64,000 bases of DNA from Methylobacterium sp. J-070. Its GTDB lineage: Bacteria; Pseudomonadota; Alphaproteobacteria; Rhizobiales; Beijerinckiaceae. The notes below the pieces were generated by a model. The model had not been told where the DNA came from. It was given only the letters and a program-made list of their open reading frames with translations, and ran no database searches. This document shows, one piece after another, positions 36,293-45,612 of the stretch (position 1 is its first letter; each line of letters opens with the position of its first letter). The DNA is taken from positions 62,001-126,000 of the forward strand of contig NZ_JAKSXX010000110.1 in assembly GCF_022829385.1 (NCBI RefSeq), in the 5' to 3' direction. The translations under genes were made by a program, and so were the position numbers.

Positions 36293-36607
36293 TCACGCGC
36301 GCGCCGCGGCATTCGCCTTCCGGGTCGCCGCGGCCTTCCTGGCGGAGGCCGAGCGCGCCTCCGCGGTCCGGCCGGCGGAGGCCTTGCCCCCGGTCGCCCC
36401 GCCCTTGTGGGCCGCCGGATGCCCGGTGGTCTTGCCCCGGCCCGAGCCGCCGGGCTTCTTTCCCCCGCCGTCGTCCTTGTTGACCGTGGCCCAGGCCCGG
36501 GCCTCGGCCTCCTGCTCCGGCACACCCCGCGCCTCGTAGGACTCGGCGATGTGCTCCGCCTTGCGCTTCTGCTTGTCGGTGTATTTCGACTTGTCGCCCT
36601 GCGACAT
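36293..36607 (-). CDS. Small basic 'plasmid stabilization protein'-like protein
   Basis: 104 residues. The N-terminus (QGDKSKYTDKQKRKAEHIAE) and the block YEARGVPEQEAEARAWATVN followed by KDDGGGKKPGGSGRG match a small family often annotated as plasmid stabilization protein in proteobacteria; the function is not established. The C-terminal half is a low-complexity Ala/Lys/Arg tail of the sort that binds DNA or RNA. It lies 17 bases after the LOV histidine kinase gene, so it is likely cotranscribed with it. Stress-type genes of this kind are common in Methylobacterium. Confidence 0.82.
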   Translation of the reverse strand: MSQGDKSKYTDKQKRKAEHIAESYEARGVPEQEAEARAWATVNKDDGGGKKPGGSGRGKTTGHPAAHKGGATGGKASAGRTAEARSASARKAAATRKANAAARA

Positions 36608-36624
36608 CGCCGGTCTCCCGTGGT

Positions 36625-38241
36625 TCAGCCCGCCCCGGTCGGCCCGTCGAGGATGGCCCGCACGCGGCGGACCAGCTCCGTGCGCCGGTAGGGCTTGTTC
36701 AGGAGATCAAACTCCGAGCCGCCGATATCGGTTCGCTCCAGGCTCGCCTCCGCGTAGCCGGTGGCCAGCAGGACCTTCAGCCCGGGCCGGCGGCGGCGGG
36801 CCTCGCGGGCGAGCAGCACGCCGTTCATGCCCCCCGGCATGATCATGTCGGTGAACAGCAGGTCGACCCGCCCGGTCGAATCCAGGATCTCCAGGGCCTC
36901 GCGGCCGTTGCCGGCCGTCAGCGTGGTGTAGCCGAAATCCCGCAGGATGGTGCGGGCCAGCTCGGCCACGTCCTCGCGGTCGTCGACGATCAGGACCGTC
37001 TCGGTCCCGTGCCGGTCCACGGCCCGGGGCTGGGCCTTGGCGGGGGCCCTGACGTCGCCGTCGGTGGCCGGGAAGGACAGGCGCACGGTCGTGCCCGCAC
37101 CCACCGTCGACGCGATCTGCGCGGCGCCGCCCGACTGCTTGGCGAAGCCGTAGACCATCGACAGGCCGAGGCCGGTCCCCTTGCCCTCCTCCTTGGTGGT
37201 GAAGAACGGATCCATCACCCGGGCCAGCACGGCGGGCGGCATCCCGCTGCCGGAATCCCGGATGGCGATGCTGACGTAGCGGCCGTCGCGCAGCGGGCCG
37301 ATCTCCCGGTCGGCGGCGACCTCGCTGTTCTCGGTGATGATCCGCACGGTGCCGCCCTCCGGCATGGCGTCGCGGGCGTTGATCAGCACGTTCAGGATCG
37401 CGACCTCGGCCTGGGTCGGGTCCACGCGGCAGTTCCAGAGGTCCTCGGCGAGATCGAGTTCGACCTTCACGGCCTCGCCCACGGAGCGGGCGACCATCTC
37501 GCCCATGCCCTTCACAAGGGCGTTGAGATTGACGGCACGCCCCTCCAGCCGCTGCTTGCGGGCGAAGGCCAGCAGCTGCTGCGTCAGCGTCGTCGCGCGC
37601 TCCGCGGCCTGCCGGATGTTCTCGGTGGCGCGCCCGAGCCGGGCGCGGTCGGCATCCGGCTTCTCCAGCCCGGCGGCCAGGATGTCGACGTAGCCGACGA
37701 TCACCTGCAGCAGGTTGTTGAAATCGTGCGCGATGCCGCCGGTGAGCTGGCCGAGCGCCTCCATCTTCTGGGCCTGACCGAGGGCGTCCTCGGCGTCGCG
37801 CCGACGGGAGACGTCGAGCTGGGAGCTGAAATAATACACGACGTCGCCGTCGGCATTGTAGACCGGGGCGACGAACAGGGCGTTCCAGAAGGTCGAGCCG
37901 TTCTTTCGGTAGTTCAGGATCTCGGTGGCGAAGTCCCGCTTCTCGGCGATCGCCGCGCGGACCTGCGCCACCGTCCCGCGGTCGGTATCGGGGCCCTGCA
38001 GGAAGCGGCAGTTGCGGCCGATCAGCTCCTCGGGCGCGTAGCCGGTCATCGCCAGGAAGGCCCGGTTGGCGAAGATGATCGGGTTGTCCGGCTGGCGCGG
38101 ATCGGTGACGATCATCGGCATCCGCGTCGTCTCGACGGCGGCGAAGAAGATGTCGCTCTTGCGGTCGGTGATGTCGCTCGGCGCGCCGTCCCTGACCTGC
38201 GGACCCGGACCGACCGGCGGGGTTTCTGGAGTCTCAGGCAT
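36625..38241 (-). CDS. LOV-domain hybrid histidine kinase (blue-light sensor)
   Basis: 538 residues, no membrane segments. LOV/PAS domain (about 30-145) with GRNCRFLQG, where C78 is the flavin-adduct cysteine. Histidine kinase HWE-independent HisKA-type core with phosphoacceptor H172 ([11 protein letters not shown]), N box N288 ([10 protein letters not shown]), G1 D329 (DSGSGMP), F box FFTTK and G2 [10 protein letters not shown]-terminal receiver domain (about 415-530) with D465 (FTDMIMP) and K516. This is a soluble blue-light-regulated kinase that can phosphorylate its own receiver. The downstream partner is unknown; a stand-alone receiver gene lies about 2.4 kb upstream. Confidence 0.92.
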   Translation of the reverse strand: MPETPETPPVGPGPQVRDGAPSDITDRKSDIFFAAVETTRMPMIVTDPRQPDNPIIFANRAFLAMTGYAPEELIGRNCRFLQGPDTDRGTVAQVRAAIAEKRDFATEILNYRKNGSTFWNALFVAPVYNADGDVVYYFSSQLDVSRRRDAEDALGQAQKMEALGQLTGGIAHDFNNLLQVIVGYVDILAAGLEKPDADRARLGRATENIRQAAERATTLTQQLLAFARKQRLEGRAVNLNALVKGMGEMVARSVGEAVKVELDLAEDLWNCRVDPTQAEVAILNVLINARDAMPEGGTVRIITENSEVAADREIGPLRDGRYVSIAIRDSGSGMPPAVLARVMDPFFTTKEEGKGTGLGLSMVYGFAKQSGGAAQIASTVGAGTTVRLSFPATDGDVRAPAKAQPRAVDRHGTETVLIVDDREDVAELARTILRDFGYTTLTAGNGREALEILDSTGRVDLLFTDMIMPGGMNGVLLAREARRRRPGLKVLLATGYAEASLERTDIGGSEFDLLNKPYRRTELVRRVRAILDGPTGAG

Positions 38242-38586
38242 ACGAGGCGGTCTTCACCGTCCAGGCCGCGGAAGCTCTCGACGCGCGGCCGCGCCCGTCC
38301 GGCGCGCGCGAAGGGTGGCGGACTTGCGTCGGCAGGCCGACGCGTCCTCCGCCCAAGCCATCGATGAACATCGGGTCACCGCGCAGGCGCCGGGGGCCGC
38401 CTTCGGCAAACCCGCGCGGAGCCGGTCCCGGCGGCACCGCCCCGGGAAACGGACCCCGGCCTTCGTGCCGACGCGCGCGCCTGTGCCGGACCGGCACCCG
38501 GTTCGGTCGAGCGCCACTCAGCGACCGGAGCCGCGCGGTCGCGCGGCCGGCGGGCCTGCCGGCCACCTCGGGGAGCGTCGACGGCA
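38242..38586. other. Intergenic region upstream of LOV kinase
   Basis: 345 bases between two minus-strand genes. GC-rich throughout; open frames present on both strands are short and Arg/Pro-rich, as expected from shadow frames. It should hold the promoter of the LOV kinase but no clear -35/-10 pair was recognised. Confidence 0.35.
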
Positions 38587-40560
38587 TCATGCAGCCGCCG
38601 TCTGAACCGGACCGGGAAGCGCGGCGGTCGGCGCCGGGAGATGCCGCGCCGGAGACGGCTCGCGGCAGGCGTTCAGGACCGCCGAGAGCGCCTCGTTGAG
38701 CGAAGTCACCAGGATGTCTGCGGACGTCGCCCGGCGCAGGCGGTCCAGGGTCGCCGGGTCGCGCTCCCGCCAGAAGCCGACGAGGATCTGCACGCCCGGC
38801 ACCGCCGCCCGGGCCTGCCGGACCGTGAAGCGGATCTGCGACAGGCTCACCGGCTCCAGGTAGGAGAAGCAGATCAGCGCGAGCCCCTCCGGATGCTCGG
38901 GACGCTCGCCGGCCCGGATCGCCGCCATCGACAGGATCTGCGAGGCGAGGCCGTGCCGGGCGAGGATCTGGCTCAGCATCAGCGTCGCCGCCTCGTCGAA
39001 CGGGCCGCGGCTCGATACGCACAGGACCGGCGTCTCGCTCCGCCAGCTCGGCGCGAGGTCGTCGCGGCCGAGGACGATGCCCGCCACCTGCCGGTCGGGC
39101 CCGATGGCCGCCAGGGCGGCGGCGGTCTCGGTGTCGGGTCCGCGGCCGGACCCCCGCCGGCTCCGCCGCGCGACCGGCGCGGTGCCGAGATGGTCCACCA
39201 CCGTGCGGATCGCGGTGCCGACCTCCTCCTGACGGTCCCGGTCCAGGGTGCCGCGCGAGAGATCCTCCTGGGCAAGGAGCAGGCCGGCCAGGGCGACCTC
39301 GTCGTAGTAGGTGACGAGGGCGCGCTCCTTCAGGAACTGCCACCCCTGGTCGACGGCCTCGATGGGGTCGCCCGCGAGCATGCGCTGATAGAAGATCTCC
39401 GGAGGCGACAGGGCGGGCTGGTCGCCCAGCAGGACGTCGAGATACCAGAGCCGCTCCACGTGCCGCCCGAGGACCACGAGGCAGACGGTGAGCGGTGTGG
39501 CGAGCACGAGGCCGATCGGGCCCCACAGGAACGTCCAGATCGTCGCCGCCAGGATGACGGCGATCGGCGAGAGGCCGGTGGAGTGGCCGTAAAGCAGCGG
39601 CTCGATCACGTGCCCGCAGATCGGCTCGACCACCAGGAACAGGGCCGCGGTGGCGATCACCATGCTCCAGCCGGGATCGACCGCGGCGGCGAGGATCAGC
39701 GGCAGCAACGCGCTGATCGCGGCCCCGATATACGGCACAAAGCGCAGGATCGCCGCCAGGACGCCGAACAGGGTCGGGCTGGGCACGCCGATGATCCAGA
39801 GGCCGAGGCCGATCACGAGGCCGAAGGCGATGTTGAGGGCGAGCTGCGCCAGGAAGAAGCGGCTGAGCCGGCTGGTGGCATCGTCGATCGCCGCGGTGGT
39901 GCGGCGCAGGTCGCCCGAGCCGCCGGCCAGCTTGATCGCCCGGTTCCGCAGGTCCTCGCGCTGGAGCAGGATGAAGATCGTGAAGATCAGGATCAGGCCG
40001 GTGGTCGCCAGGGGGTGAAGCAGCGGCCCCGCGAAGGTCTGCAGCGTGTCGACCACGCTCGCGCGGGCGGGCGTGAGTTCCACGGTGAGCGGGTGCGTGC
40101 GCGAGCCCGGCTCGCCCCGGACCTCCGCGGCCGGAGGCGGCTGCAGGGTCGCGCTGAGGTCCTGCACCATGTCGACGATGCGCGAGAGCGTGCCGGTCCC
40201 GGCCGTCGCCCCCCGCAGGTCCTTGATCTTCGAGCGCATCACCTGGGTGTAGCGCGGCAGGTCTGAGGCGAGCTGGGACGCCTCGTTGGCGATGAGGCTG
40301 CCGATCCCGAACAGGGCACCGAACACGATCACCACCACCAGCAGCACCGCCGGGGCCCGGGGCACCCGGAGCCGGCGGAGCATTCGGACCGCCGGCACCA
40401 GGACGAAGCTGAGAAGGATCGCCAGCGTCACCGGCACCAGGATCTCGCGCCCGAGATACAGGGCCGCCATCGTCGACACGACCAGGAGGAGCGAGGCCAG
40501 CGCGACGAAGACCGGCAGGCCCTCCCGCAGGCGCTGGGCTGTGACGGGATCCTCGCTCAA
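38587..40560 (-). CDS. AI-2E/PerM-family membrane protein with fused C-terminal domain
   Basis: 657 residues. The first ~360 residues are the AI-2E transporter (PerM/TqsA) domain: paired N-terminal helices, a soluble segment, then GLILIFTIFILLQREDLR and LRFVPYIGAAISALLPLIL, and FLWGPIGLVLATPLTVCLVV, all family-typical. The remaining ~300 residues are soluble; VLCVSSRGPFDEAATLMLSQ through SADILVTSLNEALSAV suggests a Rossmann/B12-binding-like alpha/beta fold without the cobalamin DxHxxG motif. Family members export small molecules or ions; no specific substrate is implied. Plain AI-2E proteins are about 350-380 residues, so the fusion is notable. Confidence 0.88.
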   Translation of the reverse strand: MSEDPVTAQRLREGLPVFVALASLLLVVSTMAALYLGREILVPVTLAILLSFVLVPAVRMLRRLRVPRAPAVLLVVVIVFGALFGIGSLIANEASQLASDLPRYTQVMRSKIKDLRGATAGTGTLSRIVDMVQDLSATLQPPPAAEVRGEPGSRTHPLTVELTPARASVVDTLQTFAGPLLHPLATTGLILIFTIFILLQREDLRNRAIKLAGGSGDLRRTTAAIDDATSRLSRFFLAQLALNIAFGLVIGLGLWIIGVPSPTLFGVLAAILRFVPYIGAAISALLPLILAAAVDPGWSMVIATAALFLVVEPICGHVIEPLLYGHSTGLSPIAVILAATIWTFLWGPIGLVLATPLTVCLVVLGRHVERLWYLDVLLGDQPALSPPEIFYQRMLAGDPIEAVDQGWQFLKERALVTYYDEVALAGLLLAQEDLSRGTLDRDRQEEVGTAIRTVVDHLGTAPVARRSRRGSGRGPDTETAAALAAIGPDRQVAGIVLGRDDLAPSWRSETPVLCVSSRGPFDEAATLMLSQILARHGLASQILSMAAIRAGERPEHPEGLALICFSYLEPVSLSQIRFTVRQARAAVPGVQILVGFWRERDPATLDRLRRATSADILVTSLNEALSAVLNACREPSPARHLPAPTAALPGPVQTAAA

Positions 40561-40638
40561 CGAGACGCTCCACTCGGCTGGGATCTGGCGGTGGCCGCTC
40601 GCGCGGCGTGGGAAGGGGCGGCGGAGGCGTCCGGCATG

Positions 40639-41019
40639 TCAGCTGGCCTGCGCGGTCTCGCCCAGGGCGGCGCTGATCTGGCTGAGCAGCTTCGAGAAGT
40701 CGACCGGCTTCGGGTGGTAGTCGTCGCAGCCGGCCTGGATCGCCTTGTCCCGGTCCCCGGACATCGCGTGGGCGGTGAGCGCGATGATCGGGATCGCCCG
40801 GGTGTCGGGACCGGATTTCAGCGTACGGGCCACCGACCAGCCGTCGAGGATCGGGAGGTTCATGTCGAGCAGGATGACGTCGGGCTGGCCCGACCGGGCC
40901 TGACGGACGCCGGCCTCGCCGTCATGCGCCAGGATCACCTCGTAGCCGCGCCGCTTGAGGCGGCGGGAGAGGAAATCCCAGATCTCCTCGTGATCCTCGA
41001 CCAACAGAATCTTCGCCAT
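40639..41019 (-). CDS. CheY-like response regulator
   Basis: 126 residues from ATG at 41019; one receiver domain. Acidic pair E8-D9, phosphoacceptor D52 (ILLDMNLP), switch T82 (ALTAH) and K104 (PKPVD). It closely resembles the DivK/PleD-type first receivers and stand-alone polar regulators of alphaproteobacteria. No output domain, so it acts through protein contact. It lies downstream of nothing obviously linked; the AI-2E protein follows 78 bases later on the same strand. The LOV kinase is a conceivable phosphodonor (inference). Confidence 0.9.
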   Translation of the reverse strand: MAKILLVEDHEEIWDFLSRRLKRRGYEVILAHDGEAGVRQARSGQPDVILLDMNLPILDGWSVARTLKSGPDTRAIPIIALTAHAMSGDRDKAIQAGCDDYHPKPVDFSKLLSQISAALGETAQAS

Positions 41020-41204
41020 CGGAAACTCGCACTCCGGCTCGCGTCGCGCTGGCCGGGACCCCAACGCGCGGCAACGCACAATCGCCCAACGCGCCTGCCG
41101 CGATTCCGGTCCGTGGGGCCGGGATCGGCGGGACGGCGGTTGACCCGGCCACCGCGCGGTATGAGCGTGCCGCGGCGCGAATCGGCAATACTGGTGAGGA
41201 CAGT

Positions 41205-41864
41205 ATGGCGAACAAAACCGATATCGAGTTTTATCATTCACCCAACACGCGCTCGTCGGGGGTGCGCGTGCTGCTCGAGGAGCTGGGTGTCCCCTACCGC
41301 CTGCACGCGCTCAACATGCGCGCCGGCGAGCATCTCCAGGATGCCTACCGCGCCATCAACCCGATGGCGAAGGTGCCGGCGATCCGCCACGGCGAGGCCG
41401 TGGTGACCGAGCAGGCCGCGGTCTATCTCTACCTCGCCGACCTGTTCCCGGAGGCCGGCCTCGCCCCGGCGCCGACCGATCCCGCCCGCGCTGCCTACCT
41501 GCGCTGGATGGTGTTCTACGGGTCCTGCTACGAGCCGGCGGTGATCGACCGCTACCTGAAGCGGGAGCCGGGCCCGCGCGGCATGTCGGCCTATGCCGAC
41601 TACGACAGCGTGATCGCCCGGGTGACCGAGGCGCTGACCCCGGGCCCGTACCTGCTCGGCGAGCGCTTCAGCGCCGCCGACGTCCTGTGGGGCGGCGCCC
41701 TCGGCTGGACCATGGGCTTCGGCCTCGTCGATCCCGCGCCGGTCCTGACGGCCTATGTCGAGCGCATCCGGTCCCGACCCGCCTCCCGGACGGTCGCGGC
41801 CGCGGATGCGCAGCTCGCCGCGGCGCACGAGGCCGCGGCGGCGGCCCAGGCCGGGCCGGCCTGA
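41205..41864 (+). CDS. Glutathione S-transferase family protein
   Basis: 219 residues. N-terminal thioredoxin-like domain with YHSPNTRSSGVRVLLEELGV (catalytic Ser region), then NPMAKVPAIRHGEAVVTEQAA (cis-Pro and the glutathione-contacting T-E-Q pair). C-terminal helical domain with LLGERFSAADVLWGGAL, the N-capping-box segment. ATG at 41205 has GGTGAGG upstream. Conjugates or reduces substrates with glutathione; the substrate is unknown. It is divergent from the CheY-like gene and convergent with the flavin/PNPOx gene. Confidence 0.93.
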   Translation: MANKTDIEFYHSPNTRSSGVRVLLEELGVPYRLHALNMRAGEHLQDAYRAINPMAKVPAIRHGEAVVTEQAAVYLYLADLFPEAGLAPAPTDPARAAYLRWMVFYGSCYEPAVIDRYLKREPGPRGMSAYADYDSVIARVTEALTPGPYLLGERFSAADVLWGGALGWTMGFGLVDPAPVLTAYVERIRSRPASRTVAAADAQLAAAHEAAAAAQAGPA

Positions 41865-41871
41865 GCGGCGC

Positions 41872-42789
41872 TCAGCCGTCCCCGTCCCAGACGCCCGTCC
41901 GGGCGAGCTGCGGGGCCGGCTCCGGGCTGCTCCAGAGCAGGGCGACGGCGGCCCGCCGTCGCCAGCCCCCCTCCACCGTGAACGACCACGTGCGCTGCGC
42001 CCCCGCCAGGCCGGTCGCGTCCAGGCCGGACCAGTCGATGGCGGCGCGGCCCCGCAGGACCAGGAGATCGCCGCGCGCGAAATCGAGGAACAGCAGCGCC
42101 GCCCGGGGCTCCCCGATCAGGTTGCCCAGCGTGTTGAAGTAGCGGTTGCCGGAAAAGTCCGGGATCGTCAGCACGTCGCCCCGGAGCCGGACGAAGCCCG
42201 GGCGGCCGCCGCGGTGCGAGATGTCGGCGCCCCCGTCCGCAAGCCCGTCCCGGGCGCGGCTCGCCACGAACAGGGTGTCGGCGCCGCGGATCAGCGTCGC
42301 CGCGTCCGGGTCGAGCCCCGTGAGGGGTTCGATCATGCCCGGCGGTCGCTGGAGGGGCTCGGCGGTGCGCCGCTGGATATATTGCGGGCAGTTGCCGAAG
42401 CTCTGGGCCACCGCGACGGTCAGGCCGGCCGAATCGCGGCGCACGACGCGGCCGTTGGCCCGGTTGCGCCGCCGGGTCGCGAAGTCGATGCCCAGGATCC
42501 CGACCTCGGCGCCCGGCCGGAGGGCTTGATCCACCGGATCCGCGGGGTCCGGCGCCGCCGCGATGGCGAGGTGGGTCGCGTCGGGGGCCTGCACGAAGCC
42601 GGGTTGTCCCGTCAGCATCGTCGCGACGGGGGCTCCGGCCTCGTCCACGGCGCCCACCAGGAGATACGGCAGCCCCGCGAAGAACGTGCGGTGCTGCTCG
42701 GGCATGAAGGGACGGATCGCAGGCGTGTCGCCGAGGACGTGACCGGCGCGGCCTTGGGCGGCGATCTCGTCGGTGTGGAAGCTGGCCAT
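41872..42789 (-). CDS. Pyridoxamine 5'-phosphate oxidase-family (FMN split-barrel) protein
   Basis: 305 residues from ATG at 42789, with GTGAGG six bases upstream; a GTG at 42801 overlapping the GST stop is the alternative. It contains EQHRTFFAGLPYLLVGAVDE in the first split-barrel half and SHRGGRPGFVRLRGDVLTIP, GNRYFNTLGNLIGEPRAALL in the second. The latter resembles FMN-binding general-stress/pyridoxamine-oxidase-like proteins. It is twice the size of a plain PNPOx domain, so it is probably a duplicated barrel. Partner of the GST gene upstream; both likely answer to the divergent LysR regulator. Confidence 0.85.
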   Translation of the reverse strand: MASFHTDEIAAQGRAGHVLGDTPAIRPFMPEQHRTFFAGLPYLLVGAVDEAGAPVATMLTGQPGFVQAPDATHLAIAAAPDPADPVDQALRPGAEVGILGIDFATRRRNRANGRVVRRDSAGLTVAVAQSFGNCPQYIQRRTAEPLQRPPGMIEPLTGLDPDAATLIRGADTLFVASRARDGLADGGADISHRGGRPGFVRLRGDVLTIPDFSGNRYFNTLGNLIGEPRAALLFLDFARGDLLVLRGRAAIDWSGLDATGLAGAQRTWSFTVEGGWRRRAAVALLWSSPEPAPQLARTGVWDGDG

Positions 42790-42797
42790 GACGAACC

Positions 42798-43424
42798 TCA
42801 CGCCTGTTCGGGACTGGGGGGCGCCGGCATCGGGGTGAAGCCCGGGAGCGCCTGGACCCGCGCGATCCAGGCCCGCACGGCCGGATAGGGTTCGAGCGGG
42901 ACGCCGCCCTCGGGGGCGTGCGCCACGTAGGAATAGCAGGCGATGTCGGCGAGCGTCGGCCGGTCGGCGGCGAGGTACGGGCGGTCGGCCAGGTGCGCAT
43001 CCATGAAGGCGAGGATCCGCGCCGCCGTCGCGTGGACGGCGGACCGGTCGCCGGCCGCGCCGAACACCACCATGAGCCGGGCGTGCGCGGGGCCGGCCCG
43101 GACTTCGCCGGCCGCGATGGACAGCCAGCGCTGGACCTGCGCGGCGCCGACCGGATCGGCCGGCATCCAGCCCGCCTCCGGCGCGTAGCGCGCGGCGAGA
43201 TAGACCAGGATCGCGTTGCTGTCCGGGATCACCGTTGCGCCGTCCGTCAGGACCGGGACCTGGCCGAGGGGGTTCAGGCGCCGGAACGCCGGCGCCTCCC
43301 GCTGGGCCGCGCCCGCGACCTCGACGAAGCGATAGGGCAGGCCCAGCAGCGACAGGAACAGTTCCGCGCGGTGCGAATGCCCCGACAGCCGCAGGCCGTA
43401 GAGGGTGAGATCGGGGGTGGTCAT
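42798..43424 (-). CDS. Glutathione S-transferase family protein
   Basis: 208 residues. N-terminal domain: LYGLRLSGHSHRAELFLSLL (Ser-type active site) and NPLGQVPVLTDGATVIPDSN (cis-Pro, then the glutathione-binding D-S-N). C-terminal helix region YLAADRPTLADIACYSYVAH is the typical structural motif. It opens a two-gene minus-strand operon with the PNPOx-family protein and is divergent from the LysR gene across a 98-base gap that contains a palindrome. Probably a detoxification or redox function under that LysR. Confidence 0.93.
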   Translation of the reverse strand: MTTPDLTLYGLRLSGHSHRAELFLSLLGLPYRFVEVAGAAQREAPAFRRLNPLGQVPVLTDGATVIPDSNAILVYLAARYAPEAGWMPADPVGAAQVQRWLSIAAGEVRAGPAHARLMVVFGAAGDRSAVHATAARILAFMDAHLADRPYLAADRPTLADIACYSYVAHAPEGGVPLEPYPAVRAWIARVQALPGFTPMPAPPSPEQA

Positions 43425-43483
43425 CGTGGGGATCTCCGGTTGCGACCCGAATGTCGTCCTTGCAGAACGCCGCGGAAATCCCG

Positions 43484-43504
43484 AAACTCTGACCGTCAGA
43501 ATTT
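43484..43504. promoter_or_regulatory. Palindromic operator, probable LysR site
   Basis: 21-base inverted repeat: AAA, one mismatched position, TCTGAC, central C, GTCAGA, one mismatch, TTT. It lies between the divergent GST gene (start 43424) and LysR gene (start 43523), 18 bases ahead of the LysR start. Position and symmetry fit autoregulation. Confidence 0.6.
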
Positions 43505-43522
43505 CAATGCGCGCAGCAATCG

Positions 43523-44419
43523 ATGGATCGGCTGGACGAACTCGCCGTCTTCGTGGCGATCATCGATGCCGGAAGTCTCGCCGGTGCCGCCCGCCGGATG
43601 CGCCGCTCCGCCGCCGCTGCGACGCGGGCCCTCGCGAGCCTGGAGGGGCGGGCCGGCGCGCGCCTCGTCGAGCGGACGACCCGGCGGCTCGCGCCCACGC
43701 CCGCCGGCCTGGAGTTGGCCGAGCGGGCCCGCTCCCTGCTCACCGGCTACGACGCGGCCGTCTCGGGGGCGTCGGGCGCGGGCGTGCGCGGGCTGGTGCG
43801 GGTCACCGCCCCCGTGCTGTTCGGGCGCAAGCACGTGGCGCCGGTCGTGTCGGGGTTCTTGGACACCTTTCCGGAGACGCAGGTCGAACTCGTTCTGGCG
43901 GACCGCAACCTCGACCTCGTGGACGAGGGCATCGACGTCGCCCTCCGGATCGGGCAGCTCGCGGAATCGCGCCTCGTGGCGCGCCGGGTCGGACAGGTCC
44001 GCCAGATCGTGGTGGCGAGCCCCGCCTATCTCGCCGCCCGGGGCACGCCGGGTTCGCCGGCCGAGCTCGCCGAGCACGACACGATCCTGGGCATCGTCCG
44101 CTCGGGCATCCGGGAATGGCGCTTCGGCGCGAACCGCGTGCGCCTCGCGCCGCGCCTGATCGTCAACGAGGTGGAGGCGTCGCTGGTCGCCGCCCGGGCC
44201 GGACACGGCATCGCGCGGGTCCTGTCTTATCAGGCGGCCGACGACATCGCGGCGGGCCGTCTCGTGCGCCTGCTCGCCGCCCACGAGCCGCCGCCCGTGC
44301 CGGTCCAGCTCGTCACCCCGAGCCAGGGCTTCCGGCCGCCCCGGGTCGGCGCCTTCCTCGACTATGCGGCCGACGCACTCAAGGCGCTGCCGGTGCTCCG
44401 TCCCGACGCATCGCGGTGA
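43523..44419 (+). CDS. LysR-family transcriptional regulator
   Basis: 298 residues. The winged helix-turn-helix lies at the N-terminus (LAVFVAIIDAGSLAGAARRM as the first helices; RTTRRLAPTPAGLELAERAR at the wing/linker). The effector domain follows from about residue 90 (RGLVRVTAPVLFGRKHVAPV). It belongs to the subgroup that lacks the usual aromatic motif and controls adjacent divergent genes. Divergent from the GST/PNPOx operon with a clear palindrome between them, so it probably regulates that pair. Confidence 0.93.
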   Translation: MDRLDELAVFVAIIDAGSLAGAARRMRRSAAAATRALASLEGRAGARLVERTTRRLAPTPAGLELAERARSLLTGYDAAVSGASGAGVRGLVRVTAPVLFGRKHVAPVVSGFLDTFPETQVELVLADRNLDLVDEGIDVALRIGQLAESRLVARRVGQVRQIVVASPAYLAARGTPGSPAELAEHDTILGIVRSGIREWRFGANRVRLAPRLIVNEVEASLVAARAGHGIARVLSYQAADDIAAGRLVRLLAAHEPPPVPVQLVTPSQGFRPPRVGAFLDYAADALKALPVLRPDASR

Positions 44420-44612
44420 GACTTGCAAAGAACCGCGGTCCGACTGGGCAAACGGTTGAAACGGCAGAGGTATTGGATGCCGTTCGCATGACCGGCGCTT
44501 TCGCGGCCGGACTCTTGCTGGGGGCGTCGCGGAGCCTGGTCCCAGCGCGCTCGGGCCCCGCCGGACCCGTCCGGCCGACTGCGTCGGCGCGCCGATCGGA
44601 TCAAGCCAGCCC

Positions 44613-45530
44613 ATGCGTCTGCTCACCCCGCTCCTTGCCGTGCTCGCGCTCACGCTGCCCCTCGGCGCACCGGCCGAAGCCGACGCGCTGACCGGCACGC
44701 TCAAGAAGGTCAGGGACAACAACAGGCTTGTCCTGGGCGTGCGCGATACCGCGACCCCGTTCAGCTATCTCGACGAGAACCAGAAGGTCGTCGGCTTCGC
44801 GGTCGACATCTGCCTGAAGATCGCCGACGCGGTGAAGCGCGAATTGCAGATGCCCGGCCTCGCGGTCGGGATGGAGTTCGTCAATTCGTCCTCCCGCATC
44901 CCGCTGATGACCAACGGGACGATCGATCTCGAATGCGGGACGACCACCAACAATGCCGACCGCAAGAAGCAGGTCGACTTCACCAACACCCACTTCCTGA
45001 CGGCGACCCGCTTCGTCTCGAAGAAGGACCAGAGCATCGCCGGCCTGGACGATCTGCGCGGCAAGACCGTCTCGTCGGTGGCCGGCTCGACCAACATCCT
45101 GATGCTGATCAAGGCCAACAACGAGCGCAAGCTCGGCATCACGGTGATCGCCGCGAAGGACGTGCCGGAGGGCTTCCTGCTCGTGGAGACCGGCCGGGCG
45201 ACGGCCTTCGTCATGGACGACGTGCAGCTCAGCGTCGTGGCGGCCCAGTCCAAGGATCCCGCCGCCTACGTGGTCAGCCAGGAGACCCTGTCGAACCCGG
45301 AGCCCTACGGGATCATGCTGCGCAAGGACGACCCGGCCTTCAAGGCGGTGGTCGACCGGGCGACCGCCGACCTCTATCGGAGCCCCGAGATCATGACGAT
45401 CTACGACCGCTGGTTCCTGAAGCCGGTGCCGCCGCGCGGCCTGACCTACAACGTGCCGCTCTCCTCCGCCCTGCGCTGGGCGTTCGCCCACCCGAGCGAC
45501 AACCCGGACCCCGCGTTCTACGCGCACTGA
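44613..45530 (+). CDS. Periplasmic amino-acid ABC transporter substrate-binding protein (GltI-like)
   Basis: 305 residues with a signal peptide (RLLTPLLAVLALTLPLGAPA, cleavage after about residue 24). The bilobed binding fold has LVLGVRDTATPFSYLDENQK, VVGFAVDICLKIADAV and LMTNGTIDLECGTTTNNADR, typical of the glutamate/aspartate-binding GltI family. It would capture an acidic amino acid in the periplasm. No permease or ATPase gene is adjacent, so it is an orphan receptor or is served by a transporter elsewhere. The region 44420-44612 upstream holds nothing coding. Confidence 0.92.
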   Translation: MRLLTPLLAVLALTLPLGAPAEADALTGTLKKVRDNNRLVLGVRDTATPFSYLDENQKVVGFAVDICLKIADAVKRELQMPGLAVGMEFVNSSSRIPLMTNGTIDLECGTTTNNADRKKQVDFTNTHFLTATRFVSKKDQSIAGLDDLRGKTVSSVAGSTNILMLIKANNERKLGITVIAAKDVPEGFLLVETGRATAFVMDDVQLSVVAAQSKDPAAYVVSQETLSNPEPYGIMLRKDDPAFKAVVDRATADLYRSPEIMTIYDRWFLKPVPPRGLTYNVPLSSALRWAFAHPSDNPDPAFYAH

Positions 45531-45612
45531 TCTGTCGCCCGGCGGGGTTCCGCTCCGGCCGCGGAGATGCGATGCCGCAGGACCGATCCGTCCGCGTCGC
45601 GAAGCGTCCTCC

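Noticed and set aside
38254..38517. 87-codon minus-strand frame upstream of the LOV kinase
   Set aside because: Arg/Ala-rich with no ribosome site or motif; reads as a GC-rich chance frame.
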